NCBI GenBank assembly: GCA_020633895.1
Contig: JACKCT010000002.1
Location: forward strand, 454,578-518,577
Source of the DNA: Deltaproteobacteria bacterium
GTDB lineage: Bacteria > Lernaellota > Lernaellaia > JACKCT01
Reading direction: 5' to 3'
DNA length: 64,000 nucleotides
A model generated the notes under the pieces. It made no database searches, was not told where the DNA came from, and worked only from the letters and a program-made list of their open reading frames with translations. The position numbers and the translations under genes were made by a program. Within the stretch, counting starts at the first letter, position 1, and each line of letters starts with the position of its first letter. This document shows, piece by piece, positions 50,066 through 58,521 of the stretch.

Positions 50066-51469
50066 ATGACCGAAGCGATCCTCATTCGTCCCAGTCTCGA
50101 TCGCTATATCTTCACGTCCATTTACCCGCTGGGACTGGGGTATCTGGCGACCTCCCTGCGAAAAATCGGCCTGGAAACGCACGTCGCCGACGTGGGCCAC
50201 ATGGGCTACACGCGACATCAACTCTTCGAACGCATGCGCCGTAACACGCCCGCGATCGTGGGCATCACCAGCTTCTCGCGGGATTTCGCCAACACCCGGA
50301 CCTTCATCGAGGAGATGGCCGAGTATCTGCCCGAGCACGTGCCGGTGGTCATGGGCGGGCCCCATCCCTCCGCCTTGCCCGAGTTGACGCTGGAGCAGAT
50401 TCCGCGCGTCGACTACGTGGTGGTGGGCGAGGGGGAGGAGGCGTTGCCGCTGCTTACGAAGATCGTCCACGGACACGACGACACGCCCTTGGAGAAGGTG
50501 CCGGGCCTGGTCTGGCGGGAGAACGGCGCCATCCGCCGCAACGAGATCGCCTGGCCCCAGGACCTGGACAGCCTGGGCCACATCGACTGGAGCAAGAACG
50601 ACCCGCGCCAATATCAGGGCGAGAACATCGCCGGCGGATCGCGGCGGGTGCCGGCGGCGATCATGCTGACCAGCCGGGGGTGCCCCTACCTGTGCCAGTT
50701 CTGCTCGGTGCATGTGGTCAACGGACGCAAGGTGCGTCGGCATAGCGTGGAATACGTCATGGAAGACGTGGAGATCCTGCACAAGAAATACGGCTTTCGC
50801 GAGGTGCGCGTCATGGACGACAACTTCACGACGCAAAAATCCTACGTCATGGAATTCTGCCGGGCGTTGCGGGAAAAGCAGACGCGGGAGAACTGGGACG
50901 TGTGGCTCTCGCTGCCGATCGGCATCCACCTGCAAACCATCGACGAGGACATCCTGGACGCTCTCAAATCGGTGGGGGTCTACGAGATCACGGTGGGCAT
51001 CGAGGCCGGGTCCGAGCGCATGCAAAAGGCGATGAAGAAGAACATCCACCCGGCTCTCATCCGCGAAAAAGTGCGGATGATCCGTTCCAAGGGCTTCGAC
51101 ACGATCGGTCTGTTCATCCTGGGCTATCCCGGCGAGACCAAGGAGGAAATGAACGAGACGATCCGCGTGTCCATGGACCTGGGCCTGGACCAAGCCCATT
51201 TCCACCCCTTCATCCCGTTTCCCGGGACGCCCATCACCCAGCAGCTTCAGGCCGAAGGCAAACTGCAAAACATGAAGTGGGACGACATCCACTTCGAGAA
51301 ATTCAACTATTCGTACACCGCGTTCACGCCCCGGTTTCTCCAGTGGACGCGCTTCAAGGCCCTGGCGATGTTCTACCTGCGCCCCCGGCAGTTTTTCCGG
51401 TTCATGACCAAGTTCAAGAGCCTGGGGCAGGTCCGGTTCATCGCTCAGAAGGTCATGGAATATATGTAG
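50066..51469 (+). CDS. B12-binding-domain radical SAM protein (4)
   Basis: 467 aa from ATG 50066, 18 bp after the previous stop. The B12-type domain has VADVGHMGYT (His45, DxGHxG-like) and VVMGGPHPSALPELTLEQIP. The SAM site is TSRGCPYLCQFCSV (Cys206, 210, 213). The C-terminus is LRPRQFFRFMTKFKSLGQ. It is very similar along its whole length to the 51523 protein, so one arose by tandem duplication. Confidence 0.92.
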   Translation: MTEAILIRPSLDRYIFTSIYPLGLGYLATSLRKIGLETHVADVGHMGYTRHQLFERMRRNTPAIVGITSFSRDFANTRTFIEEMAEYLPEHVPVVMGGPHPSALPELTLEQIPRVDYVVVGEGEEALPLLTKIVHGHDDTPLEKVPGLVWRENGAIRRNEIAWPQDLDSLGHIDWSKNDPRQYQGENIAGGSRRVPAAIMLTSRGCPYLCQFCSVHVVNGRKVRRHSVEYVMEDVEILHKKYGFREVRVMDDNFTTQKSYVMEFCRALREKQTRENWDVWLSLPIGIHLQTIDEDILDALKSVGVYEITVGIEAGSERMQKAMKKNIHPALIREKVRMIRSKGFDTIGLFILGYPGETKEEMNETIRVSMDLGLDQAHFHPFIPFPGTPITQQLQAEGKLQNMKWDDIHFEKFNYSYTAFTPRFLQWTRFKALAMFYLRPRQFFRFMTKFKSLGQVRFIAQKVMEYM

Positions 51470-51522
51470 GATAAATCCGGGATCGTGTTCGTCGGCCGAT
51501 ATCGAACGGCGTTCAAGGTGGA

Positions 51523-52953
51523 ATGGGGACCGTGGGATTCGAGCCATCCAAACCCGAAGCGTTGCTGGTGCGGCCGAGCACCGAGCGCTTCATCTTTACC
51601 TCCATCTACCCCTTGGGCTTGGGCTATTTGGCGTCGTCGATGGAGCGGGCCGGTTTTTCCCCCTTCATCGCCGACGTGGGGAACCGGGGATACAAGCGGC
51701 AGGACGTCTTCGAGCGCGTGCGAGCCAACAAGCCCGCCGTGGTCGGCATCACCTGCTTTTCCCGGGATTTCGCTCGGACCCGCCAATTCGTTGAGGAATT
51801 GGATCGCCATCTGCCGAAGGACGTGCCGGTGGTTCTGGGCGGTCCCCATCCGTCCGCGCTGCCCGAGCTGACCTTGGAGCAGATTCCCCGCGCCGACTAT
51901 CTGATCGTGGGCGAGGGGGAGGAGGCGCTACCCCTGCTGACGCGCATCCATCACGGGATGGACGACACGCCCCTGGACCGCGTCCCCGGCCTGGTCTGGA
52001 AAGATAACGGTCGGACGCGTCGTAACGAGATCGCCTGGCCCCAGGATCTGGACAGCTTGGCGCCGGTGGACTGGGACTTGTGCGACCCTCGGGACTACCA
52101 CGGGGAATACATCGCCCACGGCTCCAAGCGATCCCCCGCGGCGATTCTCGTGACGAGTCGCGGCTGCCCGTACCAGTGCCAGTTCTGCTCGGTGCATATC
52201 GTCAACGGGCACCGGGTGCGTCGACATAGCGTGGACTATGTGATGCGCGAATTCGAAATTCTGCATAAGAAATACGGCTTTCGCGAAGTGCGGGTCCTGG
52301 ACGACAACTTCACCACGCAAAAGAGCTATGTGCTGGAATTTTGTGAAGAATTACACCGCCATCAGGTTCGGGACGGATGGGATATCACCCTATCGCTGCC
52401 CATCGGTGTGCATCTCCAGACCCTCGACGAGGAAATCCTGGACGCGCTCAAGTCGGTGGGGGTGTACGAGTTGACCGTTGGGGTCGAGTCGGGTAGCGCC
52501 CGCATTCAAAAGGCGATGAAAAAGAACATCACGCCCGAATTGGTGCGGGAAAAGGTGCAACTGATCAAGGACAAGGGTTTCGCGACGATCGGGCTGTTTA
52601 TTCTCGGTTATCCGGGGGAAACCAAGGAGGAAATGGAGCGGACGGTGCGGGTGTCGATGGATGTGCCTTTCGACCAGGCCCATTTCCACACCTTTATCCC
52701 CTTTCCGGGAACGCCGATCACGATGCAGCTTCAGGCCGAGGGCAAGTTGCAGGAGATGCGTTGGGAGGACATCCATTTCGAAAGATTCAACTATTCGTAC
52801 ACGGATTTTTCGACCGGATTCCTGCAATGGATGCGCTTCAAGGCGCTGGCGATGTTCTATTTTCGGCCGCGCCAATTTTGGCGGTTCGTCACGAAATTCA
52901 AAAGCCTGGGCCAGATGCGATTCATTACGCAAAAGGCCTTGGAATATATGTAG
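51523..52953 (+). CDS. B12-binding-domain radical SAM protein (5)
   Basis: 476 aa from ATG 51523 with AAGG upstream. It is about 10 residues longer at the N-terminus than its twin. The B12-domain position equivalent to the twin's His45 is Asn here (ADVGNRGYK), so cobalamin may be bound base-off or base-on without that ligand. The SAM site is TSRGCPYQCQFCSV (Cys215, 219, 222). The C-terminus is FRPRQFWRFVTKFKSLGQ. Same operon. Confidence 0.92.
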   Translation: MGTVGFEPSKPEALLVRPSTERFIFTSIYPLGLGYLASSMERAGFSPFIADVGNRGYKRQDVFERVRANKPAVVGITCFSRDFARTRQFVEELDRHLPKDVPVVLGGPHPSALPELTLEQIPRADYLIVGEGEEALPLLTRIHHGMDDTPLDRVPGLVWKDNGRTRRNEIAWPQDLDSLAPVDWDLCDPRDYHGEYIAHGSKRSPAAILVTSRGCPYQCQFCSVHIVNGHRVRRHSVDYVMREFEILHKKYGFREVRVLDDNFTTQKSYVLEFCEELHRHQVRDGWDITLSLPIGVHLQTLDEEILDALKSVGVYELTVGVESGSARIQKAMKKNITPELVREKVQLIKDKGFATIGLFILGYPGETKEEMERTVRVSMDVPFDQAHFHTFIPFPGTPITMQLQAEGKLQEMRWEDIHFERFNYSYTDFSTGFLQWMRFKALAMFYFRPRQFWRFVTKFKSLGQMRFITQKALEYM

Positions 52954-53080
52954 TTCCCGGTTCGAGGGGCCACTTCGCCGCGTCGGGTGTTATGCGGGAC
53001 ACGTCGGCGGCGTTCCGACTTGTCGCCCCGGCGCGATTTTCGCACAATAGCCGCGTTTGCAATGGAGAGATTCGAGACTG

Positions 53081-54472
53081 ATGTCAAACGTCACCCTTGT
53101 TCAAGGGTCCGTCTATTATCCGGACGTTGAAAAAGCGCCTCCGCTGGGGGTGATGTACCTGGCGTCTTATCTGCGCACCCAGGGGTTCGCGCCCCAGGTG
53201 ATCGACATGAAGGGTCACAACATGACGACCCGCAACTTTGTCGACGCCTATCGGGAGACCATGAACCCGTACATCGGGATCGGGACGATCACCTACGACT
53301 CCCGCGCGCTGCACGACTGCGCCGCCGGAATCAAGGAGGTCAACCCGAGCGCCTTCGTCATCGCCGGCGGCCCCCATGCCACCGCCTACGCCGAGGACAT
53401 CCTCAAGCAGGACCGGAATATCGACGCCGTGGTGCTCAACGAGGGCGAGGCCGCCTTCGCCGATCTGGTCCGGACGCACGAGTCGGGCGGCGATCTGAGC
53501 GCCGTGTCCGGCCTGGTGGTGCGTCTGGACGATGAGGTCATCCGCACCGCGCCCCGGCCGCTGATCCAGGAACTGGACGAGCTGCCGTTCCCCGCCTGGG
53601 ACACCATCCCCCTCAAGGAATACTGGGACCTGCCGCGCATCGCGTGGGTGTACAAGAACCGCGAGTACGCGACCATCACCACCAGCCGGGGCTGCCCTTA
53701 CCGCTGCGCCTACTGTCACCGGACCTTGGGCAAAACCTGGCGCACGCGCAGCATCGACTCGGTCATTGACGAGATGTGGCGCCTGAAGCGCGATCACGGC
53801 GTCAAGGAAATCGTCCCCGTCGACGACATGTTCAATCTCTCCGTCAAACGCACCAACGAATTCGCCCGGCGCGTCATCGATGAAAAGCTGGACATGAGTT
53901 TCCACTTCCCCGTGGGATTCCGCTGCGACATCCTGGACGAGGAATCGGTGGAGTTGCTCAAGGCCGCGGGCATGTACCGATGCATGGTCGCCATCGAGAC
54001 CGGCAGCCCCCGCGTGCAGAAGGTCATCGACCGCAACCTGAACCTGAAAAAGACCAAGGAGATGATCGGCAAGATCGCCGACAAGGACGTGCTGGTGCAC
54101 GGTGTTTTCATCCTGGGCCTGCCCACCGAGACCAAGGAGGACATGGAGGAGACGATGCGCTTCGCCTTGGAGTCGAAGCTGCATTCGATGGCGATCTCCA
54201 TCGCGATCCCCTTCAAGGACTGCGGCCTGACCGATCTGGCGAAAAAAGACGGAATCGCCTTCGAGGATTCGTTCGATTCCTACAACTACACCCAGTCCAC
54301 CACCAATCTGACGCACGTGCCCACCGACTGGGTGCTCAAGCATCGGCGGACCATGTATCGCCGGTTCTTCTCGCCCCGGCGGGTGTATCGTTTCCTGCGA
54401 TTGTTGCCCAACCGTTGGACGCACTCCCGACGGCTGATCAAGGTTTTCGTGCGCAAGGCGTTTATGTGGTGA
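53081..54472 (+). CDS. B12-binding-domain radical SAM protein (6)
   Basis: 463 aa from ATG 53081. The N-terminal domain has QVIDMKGHNMT and VIAGGPHATAYAEDIL. The SAM site is TSRGCPYRCAYCHR (Cys205, 209, 212). Other typical segments are IVPVDDMFNLSV, VAIETGSPRVQKVI and FILGLPTETKED. The C-terminal FFSPRRVYRFLRLLPNR module is a shorter form of the shared one. The 128-bp gap before it is the largest within the operon. Confidence 0.91.
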   Translation: MSNVTLVQGSVYYPDVEKAPPLGVMYLASYLRTQGFAPQVIDMKGHNMTTRNFVDAYRETMNPYIGIGTITYDSRALHDCAAGIKEVNPSAFVIAGGPHATAYAEDILKQDRNIDAVVLNEGEAAFADLVRTHESGGDLSAVSGLVVRLDDEVIRTAPRPLIQELDELPFPAWDTIPLKEYWDLPRIAWVYKNREYATITTSRGCPYRCAYCHRTLGKTWRTRSIDSVIDEMWRLKRDHGVKEIVPVDDMFNLSVKRTNEFARRVIDEKLDMSFHFPVGFRCDILDEESVELLKAAGMYRCMVAIETGSPRVQKVIDRNLNLKKTKEMIGKIADKDVLVHGVFILGLPTETKEDMEETMRFALESKLHSMAISIAIPFKDCGLTDLAKKDGIAFEDSFDSYNYTQSTTNLTHVPTDWVLKHRRTMYRRFFSPRRVYRFLRLLPNRWTHSRRLIKVFVRKAFMW

Positions 54473-54531
54473 TCGACGCCGCCGTCGGCCCGACACCGAC
54501 GGGGACGTTTTAACGACGAGGACAAAAGCTC

Positions 54532-55941
54532 ATGACCGACCTTCTGCTCATCCAGCCGCCCAACGTGGAAGGCACTCTGTTCAACCTGCCGGGCGTCGAG
54601 ATCCCGCTGTCGATTATGACCGTCTCGGCCTATCTGAAGCAGAACGGGTACAAGACCGAGGTCATGGACCTGACGTTGGAGAAAAATTCCAAGGAGGCCC
54701 TGCGTCGGCGGCTCATTCAGAACCCGCCCAACGCCGTGGGCATCACCTCCTACACCACCAACATCGGCATCGCCGCCCGCATCGCCGAGCGCATCAAGCA
54801 CTACTGGCCCCAGACGCCCGTGGTGGCCGGCGGATTCCATCCGTCCGCGCTGCCCAAGCAGACGCTGGAGGAGTACCCGGTCTTCGACGTGCTCGTACAC
54901 GGCGAGGGCGAGGAGACGATGCTCGACCTGATGGACCACTGGGGCCGGTCGGACACGATCCGGGATCTGGACGGCATCGCCTGGGCCGACGAGAGCGGGA
55001 ACATCCACGTCAACCCGGCCCGGCCGCTGATGCGCCACCTGGACGAGTTGCCGTTTCCCGACCGGGAGGGCGTGCCCATCCACCGCTACGTGCCGGACGT
55101 GGGCAACTACTACACCCTGCCCACCACGGGCATCCTCTATTCCCGAGGCTGTCCGTGCCCGTGCACCTTCTGCTCGAAGAGCGTGTTCCTCAACTCGGTG
55201 CGCTACCGCTCGCCGGACAACTTCATCCAGGAACTCAAGTACTGCCAGGAGCGATGGGGCGTGAACGACTTTCGTCTGTTCGACGAGGGTCCGACCATCC
55301 GCCGCAAGATGATGGAAGAGATGTGCCACGCCATCCTGGACAACGATCTGCAGGTCACGTGGAACTGCTTTTCCCGCGTGGACGTGGTGGACGAGGAATT
55401 GCTGAGCCTGATGAAAAAGGCCGGGTGCTACCATGTCATCTACGGCGTCGAGACCGTGGTGCCCGAGTCCCAGAAGCGCGTGCGCAAGCGCGTGAGCCCG
55501 GAGAAGATCAAGGAGGCCTGCCGCCTGACCCGCAAGGCCGGCATCGAATGCAAAGCCAACTTCATCCTGGGCTTTCCCTGGGAGTCGGAGCAGGACATCG
55601 AGGACAACGTACAGTTCGCGCTGAACCTGGACGCGGACCTGATTTCGGTGAACCTGTTCAAGCCCATGCCCGGCAGCCCGCTCTACGACGAGATGGTCGC
55701 GGCGGGACAGGTCAAGAAACTGCCTTGGGACAAGTTCTTCGTCACCTCCGATTCCAAGCTCTTCGACAGCCAGATCTCCGAGGAGCGCCAAAAGAAGATC
55801 CTCAAAGCCGCGTGGATGCGCTTCTATTTCTCGCGCAAGAACGTCGCCCGTCGTCTGGAACGCATCTGGCGCGATCCCTTGCACGAAACAATCTTCGTCG
55901 CCAAGGGCGTCTGGATCCTCCTGCAAAACCTGGTGCGCTAG
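54532..55941 (+). CDS. B12-binding-domain radical SAM protein (7)
   Basis: 469 aa from ATG 54532 (GAGGA 9 nt before). It starts LLLIQPPNVEGTLFNLPGVEIPLS and has AGGFHPSALPKQTLEE in the B12-type domain. The SAM site is YSRGCPCPCTFCSK (Cys207, 211, 214), with an extra Cys inside the loop. It carries DFRLFDEGPT, VIYGVETVVPESQKRV and FILGFPWESEQDIE. It ends the operon, followed by a strong terminator. Confidence 0.92.
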   Translation: MTDLLLIQPPNVEGTLFNLPGVEIPLSIMTVSAYLKQNGYKTEVMDLTLEKNSKEALRRRLIQNPPNAVGITSYTTNIGIAARIAERIKHYWPQTPVVAGGFHPSALPKQTLEEYPVFDVLVHGEGEETMLDLMDHWGRSDTIRDLDGIAWADESGNIHVNPARPLMRHLDELPFPDREGVPIHRYVPDVGNYYTLPTTGILYSRGCPCPCTFCSKSVFLNSVRYRSPDNFIQELKYCQERWGVNDFRLFDEGPTIRRKMMEEMCHAILDNDLQVTWNCFSRVDVVDEELLSLMKKAGCYHVIYGVETVVPESQKRVRKRVSPEKIKEACRLTRKAGIECKANFILGFPWESEQDIEDNVQFALNLDADLISVNLFKPMPGSPLYDEMVAAGQVKKLPWDKFFVTSDSKLFDSQISEERQKKILKAAWMRFYFSRKNVARRLERIWRDPLHETIFVAKGVWILLQNLVR

Positions 55942-55968
55942 CCGATTATTCGAAGCTTCCAACGACGA

Positions 55969-55996
55969 CGCCCCCGCGATATGCGGGGGCGTTTTT
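55969..55996 (+). terminator. Strong intrinsic terminator of the radical SAM operon
   Basis: A 9-bp perfect stem CGCCCCCGC / GCGGGGGCG with a GATAT loop and five T residues lies 28 bp after the last radical SAM stop codon. Confidence 0.93.
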
Positions 55997-56027
55997 CATT
56001 GAGGGCAATCGGCCGCGAGGGGGAGGG

Positions 56028-56501
56028 CTAGGCCGTTTTCGCCGAACGCTCCAGGAACGGTCCAAGATTGTCGAGCCCCATTTGCGTGCCCTGTTCGCGC
56101 GCCTCGGGGGTTTGGTGGCCGTCGAGATAGACGCCCTGCTCGGTGAAAATCATCTTCGTTCCACCGTGGTGGGGCTCGAAGGTCACGGTCGTCAGCGACA
56201 CGGAGATGCGCGCGTCGCCCAGGCGCATGTCGTAGCCGTAGACGATGCGTTCGTTGGGTACGATGTCGAAATATCGTCCGTCAAAGGCATGCACCACGCC
56301 GTCGCCCATGGCGCCGCTGTTGACCTCCCGTCCCCCGACGCGGAAGTCCAGGTCGAATTCGATCACCGTCCAATCGGGCGAGCAGCAGAACCACTGCATC
56401 TTGAGGTCCGGATCGGCCCAGGCGGCGAACACGCGCTCGGGAGGCGCGTCGTAGGTGCGTTCGATGGCGAAGGTGCCGTGAACGGCGGATCGGGCGGTCA
56501 T
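56028..56501 (-). CDS. AHSA1/SRPBCC family protein (1)
   Basis: 157 aa from ATG 56501. It has the typical AHSA1/START-like sequence ERTYDAPPERVFAAWADPDLKMQWF at the N-terminus, FDLDFRVGGREVNSG, and the C-terminal helix GLDNLGPFLERSA. Members bind small hydrophobic ligands and are often paired with ArsR repressors. It follows a second paralog and an ArsR gene, in a three-gene unit on this strand. Confidence 0.9.
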   Translation of the reverse strand: MTARSAVHGTFAIERTYDAPPERVFAAWADPDLKMQWFCCSPDWTVIEFDLDFRVGGREVNSGAMGDGVVHAFDGRYFDIVPNERIVYGYDMRLGDARISVSLTTVTFEPHHGGTKMIFTEQGVYLDGHQTPEAREQGTQMGLDNLGPFLERSAKTA

Positions 56502-56531
56502 ATCTCGGATCTCCTTTGACGCGCTTTGGCG

Positions 56532-57005
56532 CTAAGCGGTGTCGGCCGATTTTTCGAACGACGCGCCCAGGTTATCGAGCAGGGCGGCGGTGCCTTCCTT
56601 GCGTTGTTCCACATTGTCCAGGCCGTCGAGAAAAGCGCCTTGTTCGGTGAACGTCATCAGCGTTCCGTCTCCGTTCGCCGAAAAGGACACCGTCGCCACC
56701 GACGCGGAGATGCGCTCGCCGTTGACCGTCATGGCGTAGGTGTAAATGATGCGCTCGTTTTCGACGATGTCCCGGTAGACGCCGTCGAAGGTGTGGACCA
56801 TGCCGCCTTCCCATCGGCCCCGGTTGTACTCCCGGCCGCCGACGCGAAAATCCATGGTGAATTCTTCCATCGTCAGGCCCGGGTGATCGCAGAACCACCG
56901 GGTCTTGAGCGCCTTGTCGGCCCAGGCGGCGAACACGCGCTCGGGCGGGACGTCGTAGCGGCGCTCCATGGTGAATGTGTCGTGAACGACGGATCTTTCG
57001 CTCAT
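56532..57005 (-). CDS. AHSA1/SRPBCC family protein (2)
   Basis: 157 aa from ATG 57005, which overlaps the ArsR stop by ATGA and has GGAGGA before it. It contains RRYDVPPERVFAAWADKALKT, FTMDFRVGGREYNRG and LDNLGASFEKSA. It is a clear paralog of the downstream gene (30 bp gap). Confidence 0.92.
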   Translation of the reverse strand: MSERSVVHDTFTMERRYDVPPERVFAAWADKALKTRWFCDHPGLTMEEFTMDFRVGGREYNRGRWEGGMVHTFDGVYRDIVENERIIYTYAMTVNGERISASVATVSFSANGDGTLMTFTEQGAFLDGLDNVEQRKEGTAALLDNLGASFEKSADTA

Positions 57006-57403
57006 GAATTCTTCCTCCCCTTCGGCGCCTTGGTCGACGTCTTGGTTGGCACTTCGGTTGGCACTTCGGTTGGTACCGCGGATTGTTCGGCGAGCACCTC
57101 GCCCAGGCGATCGAAGCGGCGCTCCCAAGTCGTGCGCCGTTCGTGAATCCAGCTCTCCGCCCTGCGCAGGGCGCCCGTTTCGATATGACAGGTACGCACG
57201 CGCCCGACCTTTTCCGATCGCACCAGCCCGCTTTGCTCCAACACCTGCAGGTGCTGCATCACGGCCGGCAGGCTCATCGAAAGCGGCTTGGCCAGGTCGC
57301 TGACCGACGCCGGCCCCCGGCTCAGCCGTTCCAACATCTGCCGACGCGCCGGGTCCGACAGGGATTGAAAAAGGCCGTCCAACGATGTCGAATGGTTAAG
57401 CAT
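57002..57403 (-). CDS. ArsR-family transcriptional regulator
   Basis: 133 aa from ATG 57403. The winged HTH covers about residues 10-85 (LSDPARRQMLERLSRGPASV, PLSMSLPAVMQHLQVLEQSG). No metal-binding Cys pair is present, as usual for the ArsR-SRPBCC type. The C-terminus has a tandem PTEV repeat from a 12-bp DNA repeat (about 57042-57077). It probably autoregulates this operon. Confidence 0.92.
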   Translation of the reverse strand: MLNHSTSLDGLFQSLSDPARRQMLERLSRGPASVSDLAKPLSMSLPAVMQHLQVLEQSGLVRSEKVGRVRTCHIETGALRRAESWIHERRTTWERRFDRLGEVLAEQSAVPTEVPTEVPTKTSTKAPKGRKNS

Positions 57404-57624
57404 ATACTTAAGTATTGAATTTCAAGAAAATGGTCAAGAGAAAATCGGGGGTGGGGAGAAAAACCGCGACTCGCGCGGCTCTGAAACGGTTGGAGCGAAG
57501 CGACGCCCACCGAGGGTATGGCGACAACGCGCCGGCGTGCAGGATACCCTTGGCATCCGCCGGCCCGTGCCGGCTACGGCACCGTATCGACGCCCCGATT
57601 CGAGTTGTGCTATTGAAAAGACCC

Positions 57625-58347
57625 ATGGTGCGACTCGATCGAAACCGCGTATTTTCGCTGCTGGCGCCCCAATTGATCTTGGTGCTGGCGTTGACCGGAG
57701 GCCTGGCGTTCTGGCATTGGGACGTCAAGCAGGCGGCGGCGTACTACCTGACCTGCAACGCGATCTTCCTGGGCATTTACATGATCGTCTGGCTGGCCCA
57801 GCGCCGGGGGCTGCTGCCTCGGGCGTTGTCGACCATCAAGCCGGTGCGCAAAGTCACCGAGCGCGGCCTGGGCCCCACGCAGATGTTCAACACGGAATTC
57901 AGCCGGGAAAACCCCGCGGACGACGAGGTCATCAAGGAACGCATCGTCGAGGACTATCTGGCGACGACCCGCTCGCTGCTCCAGGCCGGACGTTTTCAGG
58001 AATGCGCCGATCTGCTGCAAAAAGCCCTCCAGACCGACCCGGCCAACAGCCGCCTGCTCAATTACATGGGCATCGCCATGAGCCGTTTGATGCGCTACGA
58101 GGAAGCCATCGCCGCCTATGAGGCGTCCATTGGGCAGGACTACGACAACGCTCAGGCCCACTTCAATCTGGCCGCCGCGCTGGAAAACGCCGAACGGCCC
58201 CACGAGGCGGCGGAGCAGTATCAGCGCTACCTGAAGATCGGCGCGATCCTGGGCGAGCCGATGGAAATGCTCGAACGGGCGGACGACCGCCTGCGCACCA
58301 TTCGCAGCTCTTTCTCCGATGAATTGCTGACGGGGGATCGTCGATGA
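57625..58347 (+). CDS. Membrane-anchored TPR protein
   Basis: 240 aa from ATG 57625; the frame is open further upstream but without a sensible start. Two N-terminal helices (about 12-32 and 36-56) are followed by a linker and about three tetratricopeptide repeats (ECADLLQKALQTDPANSRLL, AIAAYEASIGQDYDNAQAHF). The C-terminal GDRR-stop is already part of the repeat array that follows. The stop codon overlaps the first micro-ORF start (ATGA). Confidence 0.85.
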   Translation: MVRLDRNRVFSLLAPQLILVLALTGGLAFWHWDVKQAAAYYLTCNAIFLGIYMIVWLAQRRGLLPRALSTIKPVRKVTERGLGPTQMFNTEFSRENPADDEVIKERIVEDYLATTRSLLQAGRFQECADLLQKALQTDPANSRLLNYMGIAMSRLMRYEEAIAAYEASIGQDYDNAQAHFNLAAALENAERPHEAAEQYQRYLKIGAILGEPMEMLERADDRLRTIRSSFSDELLTGDRR

Positions 58348-58521
58348 GCGACACTCCTTCGATTGGGGATCGTCGATGAGCGACACTCCTTCAATTCGGG
58401 ATCGTCGATGAGCGACACTCCTTCAATTCGGGATCGTCGATGAGCGATCGTCGATGAGCGACACTCCTTCAATTCGGGATCGTCGATGAGCGACACTCCT
58501 TCAATTCAGGATCGTCGATGA
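58333..58521 (+). repeat. 32-bp tandem repeat forming a chain of ATGA-overlapping micro-ORFs
   Basis: Each 32-bp unit carries ATGAGCGAC...GATCGTCGATGA, so the TGA of one micro-ORF overlaps the ATG of the next. Six micro-ORFs follow the TPR gene, starting at 58344, 58376, 58408, 58440, 58454 and 58486. Five encode 11 residues (MSDTPSI-G/R/Q-DRR) and the fourth only MSDRR. The last TGA (58519-58521) overlaps the sirtuin ATG (58518), whose product also begins MSD. It looks like slippage amplification of an original TPR/sirtuin ATGA junction. Confidence 0.9.

Noticed and set aside
48221-51547. 1108-codon minus-strand open frame across the radical SAM operon
   Set aside because: It is antisense to genes with clear CxxxCxxC motifs, spans several of them, and its sequence is His/Val/Gln-rich. 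It is a high-GC shadow.
53084-55962. Long minus-strand open frames (53084-54496 and 54286-55962)
   Set aside because: They are antisense to two radical SAM genes, have no recognisable motif and overlap each other.
58333-58521. CRISPR array
   Set aside because: The repeats are directly adjacent with no unique spacers. It is a tandem repeat of a gene junction.
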